Source: Bacillota bacterium (GTDB lineage: Bacteria > Bacillota > Desulfitobacteriia > Desulfitobacteriales > JAJXUE01). Taken from it: a DNA stretch of 64,000 bases. The notes under the pieces are model-generated. The model saw only the letters and a list, made by a program, of their open reading frames with translations. It searched no databases and was not told where the DNA came from. Made by a program: the position numbers and the translations under genes. This document shows, in pieces, positions 37,095 through 48,745 of this stretch; positions within the stretch are counted from its first letter, which is position 1; the number at the start of each line of letters is the position of its first letter. The stretch is taken from NCBI GenBank assembly GCA_021783135.1, contig JAJXUE010000009.1, forward strand, positions 1 through 64,000, written 5' to 3'.

Positions 37095-39173
37095 GTGGCA
37101 AGAAAGTTTCCACTTGAAAAGACTCGGAATATAGGCATAATGGCTCACATCGATGCTGGTAAAACAACTACTACCGAACGCATACTCTTTTATACGGGAC
37201 GTGTGCACAAAATCGGTGAAGTGCATGATGGTGCAGCAACCATGGACTGGATGGTGCAAGAACAGGAACGCGGAATTACAATTACTTCTGCGGCTACAAC
37301 CTGTCAGTGGAAAGATCATAGGATTAACATTATTGACACACCAGGGCACGTGGACTTTACGGTTGAAGTTGAACGTTCCTTGCGAGTGCTTGACGGAGCT
37401 GTAGCGGTATTTTGTTCTGTTGGCGGTGTAGAACCTCAATCTGAAACTGTATGGCGTCAAGCTGATAAGTACGGCGTGCCTCGAATTGCCTACATCAATA
37501 AAATGGATCGAATGGGAGCTGACTTTTTCCGTGGCGTGGCGATGATTTCTGATCGCCTGGGAGGCAATCCTGTGCCTATTCAATTGCCTATTGGCGTTGA
37601 AGACCGTTTTCGGGGAATCGTGGACTTAGTAGCATTCAAAGCTATAGTTTATACTGACGATTTAGGCACGACTTCCGAGCTTTCCGACATCCCCGAAGAT
37701 TTAATGGACCTCGCTACCGAGTATCGGGAAAAGATGATTGAGGCAGTTGCTGAAACTGATGATAAGCTGATGATGAAGTACCTTGAGGGCGTTGAGTTGA
37801 CCGAAGAAGAAATCAAGCTAGGTCTGCGCAAGGGAACAATCGCAGTTAAATTTACTCCTGTTTTGTGCGGTTCCTCGTTCAAAAATAAAGGAGTACAGCC
37901 ATTACTGGACGCAGTGGTTGATTACATGCCGGCACCTACGGATGTGCCTCCGATTAAAGGAGTTCATCCTGACAGTGGGGAAGAAGATCAGCGCATTTCC
38001 AGTGACTCAGCTCCTTTTGCAGCGTTGGCCTTTAAAATCATGGCTGATCCTTATGTTGGTAAATTAACTTTCTTCAGGGTATATTCCGGTGTTTTGAGCT
38101 CTGGTTCTTATGTCTATAACTCGACCAAAGACAAAAAGGAACGCATTGGCCGAATTCTTCAGATGCATGCTAACCACCGAGAAGAGATAACTGAGGTATA
38201 TACCGGAGATATCGCTTCAGCTGTAGGGTTAAAGGATACAACCACTGGTGACACCTTGTGCGACGAGAAGCAACCGATTATTTTGGAATCTATGGTGTTT
38301 CCAGAACCGGTTATTAACGTAGCTATCGAGCCTGTTACGAAAGCTGACCAAGAGAAAATGGGTGTCGCCCTCCAACGTTTAGCCGAGGAAGATCCAACGT
38401 TTCGGATGTATACTGACCATGAAACAGGTCAGACTATCATCGCCGGAATGGGTGAACTGCATTTGGAGATTATCGTGGACCGCTTAATGCGTGAATTCAA
38501 GGTAAATGCCAATGTTGGTCGTCCTCAAGTGGCCTACAAGGAGACTATCCGCAAAACAATTAAGTCTGAAGGAAAGTTCGTTCGGCAATCAGGTGGTCGT
38601 GGTCAATACGGTCACTGTTGGATTGAACTTGAACCGTTGGAACCAGGGTCCGGCTTCATATTTGAAAGTAAGATTGTTGGCGGAGTTATTCCTAGGGAAT
38701 ACATCAATCCAATTGGCGCGGGTATTGAGGAAGCGATGCAAAACGGTATCCTAGCCGGCTATCCTGCAATCGATATCAAAGCTACAGTTTACGATGGTTC
38801 GTTCCACGATGTGGACTCATCGGAAATGGCGTTTAAAATTGCAGGTTCGATGGCCTTCAAAGCTGGGGCTGCCAAAGCTAGCCCTGCCATCCTCGAACCG
38901 GTAATGAAGGTTGAAGTTACTGTGCCCGAGGAATACATGGGCGATGTAATCGGAGACATGAATGCTAGACGTGGCCGGATTGAAGGCATGGAAGCGCATG
39001 CGGGGGCCCAAGTTGTGCGTGGTTTTGTACCTCTATCCGAAATGTTTGGTTATGCTACAGATTTAAGGTCAAGAACCCAAGGACGCGGTGTCTATTCCAT
39101 GCATTTTGACCATTATGAAGATGTACCGAAAAACATTACTGAAGGAATTGTGGCTAAACGACAAGGGTCATAA
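37095..39173 (+). CDS. fusA: Elongation factor G
   Basis: The translocation GTPase, 692 aa. G1 is [12 protein letters not shown] near residue 17, G3 DTPGHVDFT near 81, G4 NKMDR near 135, and domains II-V follow. GTG 37095 with AAAGGGGG SD gives the usual [15 protein letters not shown] start. Frame extension to 37074 would span the SD. Confidence 0.98.
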   Translation: MARKFPLEKTRNIGIMAHIDAGKTTTTERILFYTGRVHKIGEVHDGAATMDWMVQEQERGITITSAATTCQWKDHRINIIDTPGHVDFTVEVERSLRVLDGAVAVFCSVGGVEPQSETVWRQADKYGVPRIAYINKMDRMGADFFRGVAMISDRLGGNPVPIQLPIGVEDRFRGIVDLVAFKAIVYTDDLGTTSELSDIPEDLMDLATEYREKMIEAVAETDDKLMMKYLEGVELTEEEIKLGLRKGTIAVKFTPVLCGSSFKNKGVQPLLDAVVDYMPAPTDVPPIKGVHPDSGEEDQRISSDSAPFAALAFKIMADPYVGKLTFFRVYSGVLSSGSYVYNSTKDKKERIGRILQMHANHREEITEVYTGDIASAVGLKDTTTGDTLCDEKQPIILESMVFPEPVINVAIEPVTKADQEKMGVALQRLAEEDPTFRMYTDHETGQTIIAGMGELHLEIIVDRLMREFKVNANVGRPQVAYKETIRKTIKSEGKFVRQSGGRGQYGHCWIELEPLEPGSGFIFESKIVGGVIPREYINPIGAGIEEAMQNGILAGYPAIDIKATVYDGSFHDVDSSEMAFKIAGSMAFKAGAAKASPAILEPVMKVEVTVPEEYMGDVIGDMNARRGRIEGMEAHAGAQVVRGFVPLSEMFGYATDLRSRTQGRGVYSMHFDHYEDVPKNITEGIVAKRQGS

Positions 39174-39212
39174 AAACTAATTGCCCAAATGCAATAGAAG
39201 GAGTGAAATTAA

Positions 39213-40415
39213 ATGGCAAAGCAAAAGTTTGAACGTACGAAACCGCATGTTAACATCGGAACTATCGGTCACGTTGACCACGGCAAAACCACAACTACGG
39301 CAGCCATCACCTATGTATTATCTAAAGCAGGTGGTGCAGTCGCAACCAAATTTGACGAGATTGACAAAGCCCCAGAAGAGAGAGAGCGCGGTATTACCAT
39401 CAACACAGCTCATGTAGAGTATGAAACAAGCAAGCGTCACTATGCACATGTGGACTGTCCTGGACATGCTGACTATGTCAAAAACATGATTACAGGAGCA
39501 GCTCAAATGGACGGAGCTATTCTTGTTGTTTCTGCAGCTGATGGCCCGATGCCCCAAACTCGTGAACACATCTTACTTGCACGTCAGGTTGGCGTACCGA
39601 ACATTGTAGTTTGGTTGAATAAGGCTGACATGGTTGATGATGAAGAACTGATGGAACTGGTAGAAATGGAAATTCGCGAACTGCTGACTGAATACGAATT
39701 CCCAGGTGACGACATTCCTATCGTAGCTGGTTCTGGCTTAAAAGCGCTTGAGTGTGGCTGTGGCCAACGCGACTGCGAGTGGTGCGGCAAGATATGGAAA
39801 TTAATGGATGCTGTTGACGACTACATTCCTACGCCGCAACGGGATACAGACAAGCCTTTCTTGATGCCTGTGGAAGATGTATTCACCATTACCGGCCGTG
39901 GCACGGTTGCTACCGGTAGGGTTGAACGTGGCCAAGTTAAAGTTGGCGAAGAGGTTGAAATTGTTGGTCTGAGTGAAGCCCCGCGGAAGACCGTCGTTAC
40001 AGGTGTAGAGATGTTCCGCAAGCTGCTCGATTTTGCTCAAGCAGGCGACAACATCGGCGCTTTGTTGCGTGGAGTAGAGCGTAAAGATATCGAGCGCGGA
40101 CAAGTATTAGCAAAACCAGGCAGCATTAAGCCGCACACCTCTTTTACAGCAGAAGTTTATGTGTTGTCCAAAGAAGAGGGCGGACGTCATACCCCTTTCT
40201 TTAATGGCTATCGTCCACAGTTTTACTTCCGTACTACGGACGTAACCGGTGTAGTTACCCTGCCTGAGGGTATCGAGATGGTAATGCCCGGTGATAATGT
40301 TAAAGTTACTATTGAACTGATTACTTCGATTGCTATGGAAGAAGGCCTCCGTTTCGCCATTCGCGAAGGCGGTCGTACTGTTGGAGCAGGCGTCGTTACA
40401 GGTATTAGTAAATAA
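39213..40415 (+). CDS. tuf: Elongation factor Tu with cysteine-rich loop
   Basis: Delivers aminoacyl-tRNA to the ribosome. The 400-aa protein has G1 [10 protein letters not shown]3 [10 protein letters not shown]4 NKADM, and complete domains II and III. After GSGLKALE there is a cysteine-rich stretch [11 protein letters not shown] (C181, C183, C188, C191) that is absent from E. coli-type EF-Tu and could bind zinc; I recall similar loops in Peptococcaceae-like clostridia. SD AAGGAGTG. The only tuf in the window. Confidence 0.98.
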   Translation: MAKQKFERTKPHVNIGTIGHVDHGKTTTTAAITYVLSKAGGAVATKFDEIDKAPEERERGITINTAHVEYETSKRHYAHVDCPGHADYVKNMITGAAQMDGAILVVSAADGPMPQTREHILLARQVGVPNIVVWLNKADMVDDEELMELVEMEIRELLTEYEFPGDDIPIVAGSGLKALECGCGQRDCEWCGKIWKLMDAVDDYIPTPQRDTDKPFLMPVEDVFTITGRGTVATGRVERGQVKVGEEVEIVGLSEAPRKTVVTGVEMFRKLLDFAQAGDNIGALLRGVERKDIERGQVLAKPGSIKPHTSFTAEVYVLSKEEGGRHTPFFNGYRPQFYFRTTDVTGVVTLPEGIEMVMPGDNVKVTIELITSIAMEEGLRFAIREGGRTVGAGVVTGISK

Positions 40416-40429
40416 TCAGGTTTGGTTTA

Positions 40430-40476
40430 CGGGAAAAGTACTACGGGCAATCTGTGGTACTTCTCCCGCTGTTTTT
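40430..40476 (+). terminator. Terminator after tuf
   Basis: CGGGAAAAGTACTAC (from 40430) pairs, with wobble, with GTGGTACTTCTCCCG (to 40468), followed by GCTGTTTTT. A second small hairpin with TCCCC/GGGGA arms and AATTTT after it lies at 40533-40556. No convincing promoter was found before rpsJ. Confidence 0.75.
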
Positions 40477-40604
40477 GTCTTTGGTTAACAGCGATGAGGT
40501 GAAAGGTTGCCGCCTGGCTTAAAAGGTATAACTCCCCAGCCAATCCGGGGAATTTTCACCGAGTAAGTCCGTTAAACGGGCGATTAAGGGAGGGAAAATT
40601 ATTA

Positions 40605-40913
40605 ATGAGTAAGCAAAAGATTCGCATCAGACTTAAAGCTTTCGATCATAAAACATTGGACCAATCGGCTGAGAAGATTGTTGAAACTGCCAAGCGCACT
40701 GGAGCATCAGTATCGGGACCGATTCCGTTGCCTACTGATAAAAGCATTTATACCATTTTACGCTCACCTCATGTAAATAAGGATTCGCGTGAACAATTTG
40801 AAATGCGTACCCACAAGCGGCTTATCGACATCCTTGAGCCAACACCGAAAACGGTGGATGCATTAATGCGGTTAGATTTGCCTGCCGGGGTTGATATAGA
40901 GATTAAACTTTAG
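40605..40913 (+). CDS. rpsJ: 30S ribosomal protein S10
   Basis: A 102-aa 30S protein that also serves in NusB antitermination complexes. It has [20 protein letters not shown] and [31 protein letters not shown], 12 nt before ATG. First gene of the S10-spc-alpha series. Confidence 0.98.
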   Translation: MSKQKIRIRLKAFDHKTLDQSAEKIVETAKRTGASVSGPIPLPTDKSIYTILRSPHVNKDSREQFEMRTHKRLIDILEPTPKTVDALMRLDLPAGVDIEIKL

Positions 40914-41062
40914 TATAATAAAAAAGTTGGTCTTTTTATGTTGATTCTTTCAATAGGGAACGCCCGGCACTGTGTATATGCCGAAAAAAACTAGTCAATA
41001 TTTCAACGCTATTGTGCATCACATATAAGGTGCACTTCAAAGTCGTTTAGGAGGTGGCATTC

Positions 41063-41692
41063 GTGTCTAAAGGAATTTTAGGTAAAAAAGTGGGAATGAC
41101 TCAAATCTTCGCGGAAGATGGGCATGTAGTCCCGGTAACGGTCATACTTGCGGGTCCATGTACAGTAGTACAGAAAAAAACCACAGCAACAGACGGTTAT
41201 AATGCTGTGCAGGTAGGCTTTGACATAGCCAAAGAAAAGCGGGTCAACAAGCCGTCGAAAGGTCATTTTGCCAAGGTTAATGTGACTCCGGTGCGTTTTC
41301 TGCGTGAATTGAGGCTGGAAAATGTCGATGATTATCAAATTGGTCAAGAAATCAAAGCTGATATTTTCGGCGCCGGTGAGAAAGTTGACGTTGTGGGTAC
41401 TTCCAAAGGAAAAGGGTTTGCAGGTGCAATTAAACGGCATGGTTTCCACCGTGGACCAATGAAGCATGGTTCCAAATATCATCGTAGAACCGGTTCTTTG
41501 GGCGCGAAGGGCCCGGCTAGGGTTTACAAGGGGCGTAAACTTCCCGGAAGAATGGGCGGAGTAAGAGTAACTGTACAAAATCTGGAGATAATCCGTGTAG
41601 ATGCTGAACGCAACCTGCTTCTAATCAAAGGAGCAGTACCAGGCCCGAAAAAAGGCCTTATATTAATTAAGCCCTCGGTCAAAGCCAAGTAG
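41063..41692 (+). CDS. rplC: 50S ribosomal protein L3
   Basis: A 209-aa early-assembly protein near the peptidyl-transferase centre, with [14 protein letters not shown] and the loop [20 protein letters not shown] 41063 lies 7 nt after AGGAGGTG; an earlier in-frame GTG at 41054 is part of that SD. The 149-bp gap upstream has small hairpins (for example CGGCA/TGCCG at 40966-40984) without a clear regulatory identity. Confidence 0.97.
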   Translation: MSKGILGKKVGMTQIFAEDGHVVPVTVILAGPCTVVQKKTTATDGYNAVQVGFDIAKEKRVNKPSKGHFAKVNVTPVRFLRELRLENVDDYQIGQEIKADIFGAGEKVDVVGTSKGKGFAGAIKRHGFHRGPMKHGSKYHRRTGSLGAKGPARVYKGRKLPGRMGGVRVTVQNLEIIRVDAERNLLLIKGAVPGPKKGLILIKPSVKAK

Positions 41693-41720
41693 TACGACTT
41701 GAGAGAAAGGAGGAAATATC

Positions 41721-42344
41721 ATGCCTAAAGTAGCGGTTTACAATATGCAAGGAGCCCATGTGGGTGAAATAGAGTTGAACGACGAAGTGTTTGGTATAGA
41801 AGTGAACCAAACAGTCCTCCACTCGGCAGTGTTGTTGCAACTGGCTAGTAGACGCCGGGGCACTCACTCCACTAAGCTGCGCGGAGAGGTTCGCGGAGGC
41901 GGGCGCAAGCCATGGCGCCAAAAGGGAACTGGTAGAGCCAGGGTAGGTTCAATTCGGTCTCCTCTATGGCGGGGCGGAGCGATTACCTTCGGACCTAAAC
42001 CTCGTGACTATGACTTCAAACTTCCCCGCAAGGTGCGTCGTTTGGCTCTGAAGTCGGCTCTATCTTCGAAGGTGGAGGGCGGCAAAGTAATTGTGCTTGA
42101 TCAGCTTGCGTTCGATGCTCCTAAGACAAAGCGCGTAGTGGAGCTTTTGGATAACCTAAAGGTTGCCAATAAGGCTCTCGTCGTGACTGGCGACTTAGAT
42201 GTCACTGTAGAAAAGTCTGCACGCAACATCCCGGGTGTGCATACCTTGGACGCAGCCGGTCTCAATGTTTATGACATCCTCAATCACGATACTTTGGTGA
42301 TTACTAAAGACGCGATTGCAAAGGTAGAGGAGGTGCTGGCTTAA
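41721..42344 (+). CDS. rplD: 50S ribosomal protein L4
   Basis: A 207-aa protein lining the exit tunnel, with the extended loop [29 protein letters not shown]. Ends in TAATG, overlapping the rplW start by one base. Confidence 0.98.
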   Translation: MPKVAVYNMQGAHVGEIELNDEVFGIEVNQTVLHSAVLLQLASRRRGTHSTKLRGEVRGGGRKPWRQKGTGRARVGSIRSPLWRGGAITFGPKPRDYDFKLPRKVRRLALKSALSSKVEGGKVIVLDQLAFDAPKTKRVVELLDNLKVANKALVVTGDLDVTVEKSARNIPGVHTLDAAGLNVYDILNHDTLVITKDAIAKVEEVLA

Positions 42345-42631
42345 TGCGTAGTCCACACGACATCTTAAGACGCCCGGTTGTATCGGAGAAGTCGCTTGGT
42401 TTGATGGAAGAAAACAAGTATACGTTTCTGGTAGATCCGAAGTCGAATAAGATTGAAATTAAAAAGGCGGTTGAAGAGATTTTTAACGTCAGTGTTGTCG
42501 CGGTACACACTATGAGCGTTAAAGGTAAACTTAAACGTCAAGGCAAGCATCAAGGTTATACCAGTGATAAGAAAAAGGCCATTGTTACCCTCAAACCAGG
42601 CGATAAAATCGCTGTTTATGAGGGATTATAG
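42344..42631 (+). CDS. rplW: 50S ribosomal protein L23
   Basis: A 95-aa protein at the exit tunnel that docks trigger factor and SRP. It begins [17 protein letters not shown] and has the [14 protein letters not shown]-terminus. Translationally coupled to rplD through TAATG, with GGAGGTG inside rplD. Confidence 0.97.
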   Translation: MRSPHDILRRPVVSEKSLGLMEENKYTFLVDPKSNKIEIKKAVEEIFNVSVVAVHTMSVKGKLKRQGKHQGYTSDKKKAIVTLKPGDKIAVYEGL

Positions 42632-42661
42632 TCAAAACTAGGAGCAAAGGAGGGAAAATTA

Positions 42662-43489
42662 ATGGCGATAAAGTCCTTTAAACCTACATCACCAGGTAGA
42701 AGACAAATGACAGTTTCTACCTTTGAAGAAATTACAACCAACCAGCCTGAGAAGTCACTTACTGCGCCCCTGAAATCTAAAGCAGGACGCAATAATCAAG
42801 GTAAAATCAGTGTACGTCATCAAGGTGGCGGACATAAACGCAAATATCGGATTATTGACTTTAAACGTGATAAGGACGGAGTACCGGGCAAAGTAGCTAC
42901 TGTTGAGTACGATCCCAACCGTTCCGCTAACATTGCACTAATTAATTATTTAGACGGTGAAAAACGCTATATTTTAGCGCCGAACGGTCTAAAGACGGGT
43001 GATGTTATCATTTCCGGTTCGGAAGCCGATATTAAACCGGGCAACGCACTGCAATTAAAGAATATTCCGGTTGGTACGGTAATCCATAACATCGAAATGA
43101 AGCCTGGCAAAGGTGCTCAATTAGTAAGGTCTGCCGGCGCATCCGCCCAATTGATGGCTAAAGAGGGCAACTACGCTACATTGAGAATGCCATCCAGCGA
43201 AATGAGACAGGTTCACATCCTGTGCCGCGCTACGGTTGGCCAAGTTGGCAATCTAGACTATGAAAATATCAACATCGGTAAAGCCGGACGGACACGTTGG
43301 TTGGGCATAAGACCAACTGTGCGTGGTTCCGTAATGAATCCGGTTGATCACCCACATGGTGGTGGCGAAGGGCGCAACCCGATTGGTCGCAATCCTGTTA
43401 CTCCTTGGGGTAAACCAGCTCTGGGCGCAAAAACCCGGAAAAAGAAAAACCCTAGTGATCGTTTTATCGTTAAGCGTCGCACAAAATAA
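42662..43489 (+). CDS. rplB: 50S ribosomal protein L2
   Basis: A 275-aa 23S-binding protein needed for subunit joining. It has [17 protein letters not shown] and the conserved [18 protein letters not shown] near the C-terminus. SD AAAGGAGGG. Confidence 0.98.
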   Translation: MAIKSFKPTSPGRRQMTVSTFEEITTNQPEKSLTAPLKSKAGRNNQGKISVRHQGGGHKRKYRIIDFKRDKDGVPGKVATVEYDPNRSANIALINYLDGEKRYILAPNGLKTGDVIISGSEADIKPGNALQLKNIPVGTVIHNIEMKPGKGAQLVRSAGASAQLMAKEGNYATLRMPSSEMRQVHILCRATVGQVGNLDYENINIGKAGRTRWLGIRPTVRGSVMNPVDHPHGGGEGRNPIGRNPVTPWGKPALGAKTRKKKNPSDRFIVKRRTK

Positions 43490-43550
43490 GATAGTATAGG
43501 TGGTTAGCCTGGTGGCTAATCACCCCACTAGTTTGAAAGGAGGCCATAGC

Positions 43551-43829
43551 ATGGGCAGATCGCTAAAAAAAGGTCCGTATATCATTGAACGCCTCTTGGA
43601 ACATATCGAAGAGATGAATGCTAAGAATGAAAAGCGAGTTATTAAGACTTGGTCTAGAAGTTCAACGATATTTCCGCAAATGGTTGGACATACCATTGCT
43701 GTGCATGATGGCAGAAAACATGTTCCTGTTTATATAAGTGAGGATATGGTAGGACATAAATTAGGCGAGTTTGCACCTACCCGCCTCTATAAAGGTCATG
43801 CTGGTGATAAGTCCAGCGGCCTGCGCTAA
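43551..43829 (+). CDS. rpsS: 30S ribosomal protein S19
   Basis: A 92-aa 30S head protein starting [11 protein letters not shown] and ending with [20 protein letters not shown] 43551 is 7 nt after AAGGAGG; the frame is open to 43500 but the SD fixes the start. Confidence 0.97.
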   Translation: MGRSLKKGPYIIERLLEHIEEMNAKNEKRVIKTWSRSSTIFPQMVGHTIAVHDGRKHVPVYISEDMVGHKLGEFAPTRLYKGHAGDKSSGLR

Positions 43830-43849
43830 TAAAGGAGGGAATATAAGCG

Positions 43850-44191
43850 ATGCAAGCTAAAGCTGTTGCCAAGTATATCCGCATTTCCCCCCGCAAAGTA
43901 AGGTTAGTCGTTGACCTAATTCGCGGTAAGGGCGTGGGCGAAGCCTTTGCAGTTTTAAAGTTTACACCTAATGGCTCTACTGAAGCAGTGGAGAAGGTTT
44001 TGAAATCAGCGGTAGCTAATGCCGAACATAATTTTGAAATGGACGCTGATAACCTTATTGTATCTGAGATCTATGTTGACCAAGGACCAACGATGAAGCG
44101 AATTATGCCGCGTGCTATGGGTCGCGCCGACACGATTCGTAAACGTTCAAGCCACATTACCGTTGTAGTCAGCGAGAAAAAGGAGGGATAA
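43850..44191 (+). CDS. rplV: 50S ribosomal protein L22
   Basis: A 113-aa exit-tunnel protein, with [19 protein letters not shown] and the beta-hairpin loop [30 protein letters not shown]. Confidence 0.98.
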   Translation: MQAKAVAKYIRISPRKVRLVVDLIRGKGVGEAFAVLKFTPNGSTEAVEKVLKSAVANAEHNFEMDADNLIVSEIYVDQGPTMKRIMPRAMGRADTIRKRSSHITVVVSEKKEG

Positions 44192-44194
44192 ACG

Positions 44195-44854
44195 TTGGGA
44201 CAAAAGGTAAACCCTAAAGGACTTAGAGTCGGTATCATTAGAGACTGGGAGAGCCGCTGGTATGCTGATAAAAACTACGTCGAGCTCCTCCATGAAGATA
44301 TCAAATTACGCAAGTTTGTTAAAACTAAATTGTTTGCAGCTGGCGTGCCTAAGGTAGAAATTGAACGTGCTGCCAATCGCATCAAGATTTCCATTCATAC
44401 TGCCAAACCAGGCATTGTTATTGGTAGAGGGGGCGCGGAGGTTGATAACCTGCGCAAGACTCTCGAGAAAATGAGTGGCAAACAAGTTAATGTTAACATC
44501 GTAGAAATTAAAAAGCCTGAACTTGATGCGCAATTGGTCGCTGAAAATATTGCTGCGCAGCTTGAAAAAAGGGTATCTTTCAGACGTGCAATGAAACAGT
44601 CAGTTGGTCGCACCATGCGTTTAGGCGCTAAGGGTATTAAGATTATGTGTGCAGGTCGATTGGGTGGGGCTGAGATAGCTAGGACCGAATGGTATAACGA
44701 AGGCAGTGTACCGCTTCACACACTACGTGCGGACATTGATTATGGCTTTGCCGAGGCTAACACCACTTATGGTAAAATTGGCGTCAAAGTATGGATATAT
44801 AAAGGCGAAGTTCTTCCCGTCCGGAAGACCGTTCAGGCGGAAGGAGGAAAATAA
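44195..44854 (+). CDS. rpsC: 30S ribosomal protein S3
   Basis: A 219-aa mRNA-entry protein with an N-terminal KH domain ([18 protein letters not shown]) and the C-terminal S3 domain. TTG start 4 bp after rplV, with AAAGGAGGG inside the upstream gene. It abuts rplP with no spacer. Confidence 0.98.
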   Translation: MGQKVNPKGLRVGIIRDWESRWYADKNYVELLHEDIKLRKFVKTKLFAAGVPKVEIERAANRIKISIHTAKPGIVIGRGGAEVDNLRKTLEKMSGKQVNVNIVEIKKPELDAQLVAENIAAQLEKRVSFRRAMKQSVGRTMRLGAKGIKIMCAGRLGGAEIARTEWYNEGSVPLHTLRADIDYGFAEANTTYGKIGVKVWIYKGEVLPVRKTVQAEGGK

Positions 44855-45289
44855 ATGCTGCTACCGACAAGAGTTAAGCACCGTAAACAGCGCCGTGGGC
44901 GTATGACCGGTGTGGCAACGCGTGGAAATACAATCACATTTGGTGAATATGGTTTGCAAGCCATGGAACCGGCATGGATTACTAATCGCCAAATCGAAGC
45001 TGCCCGTATTGCGATGACACGTTATATCAAGAGGGGCGGTAAGGTCTGGATTAAGATTTTCCCTGATAAACCTGTAACTGCAAAACCGGCAGAGACACGG
45101 ATGGGAAGCGGCAAAGGTTCACCAGAATACTGGGTTGCCGTAGTGAAACCAGGTCGTATTATGTTTGAACTGGCCGGAGTGCCTGAGGATATTGCGCGTG
45201 AAGCATTGCGCTTGGCCGCGCATAAGCTGCCAATTAAAACTAAATTTATTAAACGTGAGGAAGTAGGAGGTGACGCAAATGAAAACTAA
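44855..45289 (+). CDS. rplP: 50S ribosomal protein L16
   Basis: A 144-aa protein near the A site, with [21 protein letters not shown] split over residues 4-24 and [23 protein letters not shown] directly follows the rpsC stop; GGAGGA lies in the end of rpsC. Overlaps rpmC by 11 bp. Confidence 0.98.
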   Translation: MLLPTRVKHRKQRRGRMTGVATRGNTITFGEYGLQAMEPAWITNRQIEAARIAMTRYIKRGGKVWIKIFPDKPVTAKPAETRMGSGKGSPEYWVAVVKPGRIMFELAGVPEDIAREALRLAAHKLPIKTKFIKREEVGGDANEN

Positions 45290-45482
45290 TGACCTCCGTG
45301 ATTTGACCACAGAAGAATTAGCTAACAAGGTTAATGGGTTAAAGGAAGAATTGTTTAATTTGCGTTTCCAATTGGCTACCGGACAACTGGAAAATCCAAT
45401 GCGGATTAGAGAAGTTCGCAAAGGCATAGCTCAAGGTAAGACCGTCCTACGCGAGCGGGAACTTAAAGGCCAGGGCGCTTAG
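45279..45482 (+). CDS. rpmC: 50S ribosomal protein L29
   Basis: A 67-aa two-helix protein at the exit tunnel ([38 protein letters not shown]). ATG 45279 is 6 nt after GTAGGAGGTG, inside the end of rplP. Confidence 0.97.
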   Translation: MKTNDLRDLTTEELANKVNGLKEELFNLRFQLATGQLENPMRIREVRKGIAQGKTVLRERELKGQGA

Positions 45483-45504
45483 GAAAGGTAAAGGAGGTCT
45501 GAAA

Positions 45505-45765
45505 GTGGAAAGATCATTACGCAAAACCCGAATTGGACGGGTTGTCAGCGACAAAATGGACAAGACCGTGGTTGTTAGCGTTGAAACGACAATCAGCCAC
45601 CCGATTTACAAGAGAACTGTAAAGCAAACTAAGAAATTTAAGGCGCATGATCAAGAAAACCAGTGCAAAATGGGTGACCGAGTTCGTATTATGGAGACTC
45701 GACCCCTCAGCCGAGACAAGCGTTGGCGCGTGGTTGATATTCTTGACAGAGCGGAAAGCCTCTAA
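45505..45765 (+). CDS. rpsQ: 30S ribosomal protein S17
   Basis: An 86-aa OB-fold 16S rRNA-binding protein with [23 protein letters not shown] start after AAAGGAGG. Confidence 0.98.
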   Translation: MERSLRKTRIGRVVSDKMDKTVVVSVETTISHPIYKRTVKQTKKFKAHDQENQCKMGDRVRIMETRPLSRDKRWRVVDILDRAESL

Positions 45766-45793
45766 TAAGCAACTGAAGGGGGTGTATTAGGCC

Positions 45794-46162
45794 GTGATTC
45801 AAGTACAAACAATGCTCAAAGTTGGCGACAACACCGGAGCGAAGAAACTTATGTGTATCAGAGTATTAGGCGGTTCTTTTAGAAGATATGCCGGTATCGG
45901 TGATGTAATTATCGCTGCCGTTAAAGAAGCAACACCAGGGGGCGTTGTTAAAAAGGGCGATGTAGTTAAGGCTGTAGTCGTGCGCACCAGAAAAGAAGTA
46001 AAGCGTCGTGATGGCTCATACATCCGTTTTAGCGAAAATGCCGCAGTAATAATTAAAGATGATAAAAGCCCGCGTGGCACCCGTATATTTGGTCCAGTGG
46101 CGCGCGAATTAAGGGAAAAGGACTTCATGAAGATTGTTTCGCTTGCTCCTGAAGTTCTTTAA
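45794..46162 (+). CDS. rplN: 50S ribosomal protein L14
   Basis: A 122-aa intersubunit-bridge protein: [20 protein letters not shown] and [20 protein letters not shown] start after GGGGGTG. Confidence 0.98.
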   Translation: MIQVQTMLKVGDNTGAKKLMCIRVLGGSFRRYAGIGDVIIAAVKEATPGGVVKKGDVVKAVVVRTRKEVKRRDGSYIRFSENAAVIIKDDKSPRGTRIFGPVARELREKDFMKIVSLAPEVL

Positions 46163-46196
46163 GGTATGATGCCATAAATATATGGAGGTGAATAAC

Positions 46197-46529
46197 TTGG
46201 CAACTCCTCGTCAGAAGGTTCACGTCAGAAAAGGTGATGTGGTGATGGTTATTAGCGGCAAAGACGCTGGTAACAAAGGAAAGGTCCTCGAAGTGATTCC
46301 CAAAAAAGGACGGGTTGTGGTAGAGAAGGTTAATAAGGTTAAGAAGCATATGAAGCCTACACAACAACTTCCCCAAGGTGGGATTCAGGAGAAGGAAGCG
46401 CCGATTGCCTCATCCAACGTCATGCTCTTCTGTGAAAAGTGCAATAAACCTACTCGAGTAGGTCATAAACTGCATGACGGCAAATCGGTTAGGATTTGCA
46501 AACATTGTGGAGAGATTCAAGACAAGTAG
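46197..46529 (+). CDS. rplX: 50S ribosomal protein L24
   Basis: A 110-aa assembly initiator with a KOW motif ([19 protein letters not shown]). The C-terminal part holds two cysteine pairs, CEKC and CKHC, suggesting a zinc ribbon. TTG 46197 is 9 nt after GGAGG; a frame extension to 46182 would cover that SD. Confidence 0.96.
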   Translation: MATPRQKVHVRKGDVVMVISGKDAGNKGKVLEVIPKKGRVVVEKVNKVKKHMKPTQQLPQGGIQEKEAPIASSNVMLFCEKCNKPTRVGHKLHDGKSVRICKHCGEIQDK

Positions 46530-46551
46530 CTTAGGAAAGGAGGTATATACC

Positions 46552-47094
46552 TTGGCAAGGTTAAAGGATAAATTCAATAGTGAAGTTGCTCCTGCGATGT
46601 TGCAGAAGTTTAGTTATAAGAACGTTATGCAAGTTCCAAAAATGGAAAAGGTCGTCATTAACATGGGTGTAGGCGAGGCTGTAGGCAATCCTAAGACTAT
46701 GGATGCAGCAGTTACCGACTTAACCAAAATTGCCGGCCAAAAACCTGTGGTCACACGGGCGAAAAAGTCCATTGCAGCCTTTAAATTACGTGAAGGAATG
46801 CCTATCGGTACAAAAGTTACCTTAAGAGGTGACCGGATGTATGAATTCATTGATAAGTTGTTTAGTGTCGCATTGCCTCGTGTCCGAGATTTCCGCGGTG
46901 TGTCCGCAAAGGCTTTCGACGGGCGCGGCAACTATACTCTGGGACTTAAAGAACAGTTAATCTTTCCGGAAATTGAGTATGACAAAATTGATAAATTGCG
47001 CGGCATGGACGTAGTATTTGTTACTACTGCCAAAAGCGACGAGGAAGCTCGGGAACTTTTGAAATTAATGGGTATGCCGTTCCGTGAACAATAA
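46552..47094 (+). CDS. rplE: 50S ribosomal protein L5
   Basis: A 180-aa 5S rRNA-binding protein with [18 protein letters not shown] and [20 protein letters not shown] start (46552) after AAGGAGG; the frame is open upstream into rplX but the SD and homology fix this start. Confidence 0.97.
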   Translation: MARLKDKFNSEVAPAMLQKFSYKNVMQVPKMEKVVINMGVGEAVGNPKTMDAAVTDLTKIAGQKPVVTRAKKSIAAFKLREGMPIGTKVTLRGDRMYEFIDKLFSVALPRVRDFRGVSAKAFDGRGNYTLGLKEQLIFPEIEYDKIDKLRGMDVVFVTTAKSDEEARELLKLMGMPFREQ

Positions 47095-47106
47095 GGAGGG
47101 TTAGAA

Positions 47107-47289
47107 GTGGCCAAAAAATCTATGATAATTAAGGCCTCCCGTCCCAAGTTTGTAGTACGTACACATAATCGGTGTAGGATTTGTGGCCGCCCCCACGCCT
47201 ACATGAGAAAGTTTGGCATGTGTCGTGTATGCTTCCGTAACTTGGCTTACAAGGGAGAAATTCCCGGGGTAACGAAAGCTAGCTGGTAG
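47107..47289 (+). CDS. rpsZ: 30S ribosomal protein S14, zinc type
   Basis: A 60-aa C+ S14 with the zinc ligands [20 protein letters not shown] (C24, C27, C40, C43). GTG start after AAGGAGGG, 12 bp after rplE. Confidence 0.97.
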   Translation: MAKKSMIIKASRPKFVVRTHNRCRICGRPHAYMRKFGMCRVCFRNLAYKGEIPGVTKASW

Positions 47290-47319
47290 AATTAATAATC
47301 GGAAGGGGGATGATTTTGC

Positions 47320-47718
47320 ATGTCTATGACCGATCCAATTGCGGACTTGTTAACGAGGATCAGGAATGCAAATACCGTTTATCATGAGAAAGTTGAAATT
47401 CCGGCTTCTCGTGTTAAGCGTGACCTGGCAGAGATTTTCAAAGCTGAGGGCTTTGTTAAAGATGTAGAATACATCGAGGATGACAAACAAGGTGTTATTC
47501 GCATGTATCTCAAATACGGTCAAAATCGCGAAAAGGTTATCAGCGGAATCAAACGGATTAGTAAGCCTGGTTTAAGGGTTTATGCTAAAAAAGACGAAGT
47601 TCCCAAAGTATTAGGCGGGTTAGGTGTGGCAGTTATTTCAACATCGAAAGGAATCATGACCGACAAGTCCGCGCGTAAAGCAGGCCTTGGCGGAGAAGTG
47701 ATTTGCTACATCTGGTAA
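47320..47718 (+). CDS. rpsH: 30S ribosomal protein S8
   Basis: A 132-aa central-domain 16S-binding protein, often the translational repressor of the spc operon. It has [16 protein letters not shown] and [16 protein letters not shown] second ATG at 47326 is possible; GGAAGGGGG lies upstream of both. Confidence 0.97.
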   Translation: MSMTDPIADLLTRIRNANTVYHEKVEIPASRVKRDLAEIFKAEGFVKDVEYIEDDKQGVIRMYLKYGQNREKVISGIKRISKPGLRVYAKKDEVPKVLGGLGVAVISTSKGIMTDKSARKAGLGGEVICYIW

Positions 47719-47740
47719 TCCCAGATAGGAGGTGCAGCGA

Positions 47741-48295
47741 ATGTCTAGAATTGGTAAACTACCTGTGGAAATTCCGGCAGGTGTAGATGTTAAACTGGAT
47801 GGCAGTGTACTCACTGTTAAAGGTCCCAAGGGAACTTTGGTCAAAGAGTTTCATCGGGAGATTAACATAGCCGTTGAAGGGAATCAAATATCTGTTACTC
47901 GTCCCAGTGACGCACCTTTGCACCGTTCCTTACACGGTCTCACCAGAACCTTAATTGCAAATATGGTTCAAGGTGTTACTACCGGTTTCAGCAAGGGTCT
48001 GGAGTTGGTTGGAGTTGGCTATAGGGCAGCTAAACAAGGCAATAAACTTGTGTTGACTGTCGGTTATTCTCATCCGGTAGAGATTGAACCCGCAACTGGG
48101 CTCGAAATTGAAGTCCCGGTTCCTACCAAGGTTATCGTAAAAGGCAGTGATAAAGAGGCGGTTGGAGCACTTGCTGCTAATATCCGTTCTGTTCGCGAGC
48201 CGGAGCCTTACAAAGGTAAGGGAATTAAATATGAGGGCGAAGTTGTTCGTCGCAAAGTCGGTAAAACCGGCGGCAAAAAAGGCGGCAAGAAATAA
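47741..48295 (+). CDS. rplF: 50S ribosomal protein L6
   Basis: A 184-aa protein near the sarcin-ricin loop, beginning [15 protein letters not shown], with the lysine-rich tail [14 protein letters not shown] 47741 is 8 nt after AGGAGG. Confidence 0.97.
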   Translation: MSRIGKLPVEIPAGVDVKLDGSVLTVKGPKGTLVKEFHREINIAVEGNQISVTRPSDAPLHRSLHGLTRTLIANMVQGVTTGFSKGLELVGVGYRAAKQGNKLVLTVGYSHPVEIEPATGLEIEVPVPTKVIVKGSDKEAVGALAANIRSVREPEPYKGKGIKYEGEVVRRKVGKTGGKKGGKK

Positions 48296-48362
48296 GTTCG
48301 CATTACTCTCCCGTTAGCAAGGGCAAAATCTCTTGCGATTAATTGAAAGGAGTTGAAGACTG

Positions 48363-48728
48363 TTGATTAAGCGGCAGGACCGTAAAGAAATTCGCCAAAG
48401 AAGACATTTGCGCGTGCGCAAGCATGTGATAGGTACTTTGGAGAGACCGCGTTTGAGCGTATATCGTAGCTTAAAGCACATTTACGCCCAAATCATTGAT
48501 GATGTAAATGGCGTTACTATTGTAGCTGCTTCATCCCTCGAATCGGCTCTCAGAGATCAAGTAGACGGCGGCAATATCGAAGGAGCTCAAAAGGTCGGCG
48601 AGGCGCTGGCCAAAAAGGCTTTGGAAAAAGGCGTAGGAAAAGTTGCCTTTGATCGCGGTGGTAATCTGTACCATGGTCGGGTTGCGGCATTGGCTGAGGC
48701 TGCCAGGGAAGCTGGCTTGGACTTTTAG
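48363..48728 (+). CDS. rplR: 50S ribosomal protein L18
   Basis: A 121-aa 5S rRNA-binding protein ([39 protein letters not shown]). TTG start about 10 nt after AAAGGAG. 67-bp spacer after rplF. Confidence 0.97.
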   Translation: MIKRQDRKEIRQRRHLRVRKHVIGTLERPRLSVYRSLKHIYAQIIDDVNGVTIVAASSLESALRDQVDGGNIEGAQKVGEALAKKALEKGVGKVAFDRGGNLYHGRVAALAEAAREAGLDF

Positions 48729-48745
48729 GAAAAGGAGGGAAAAAA

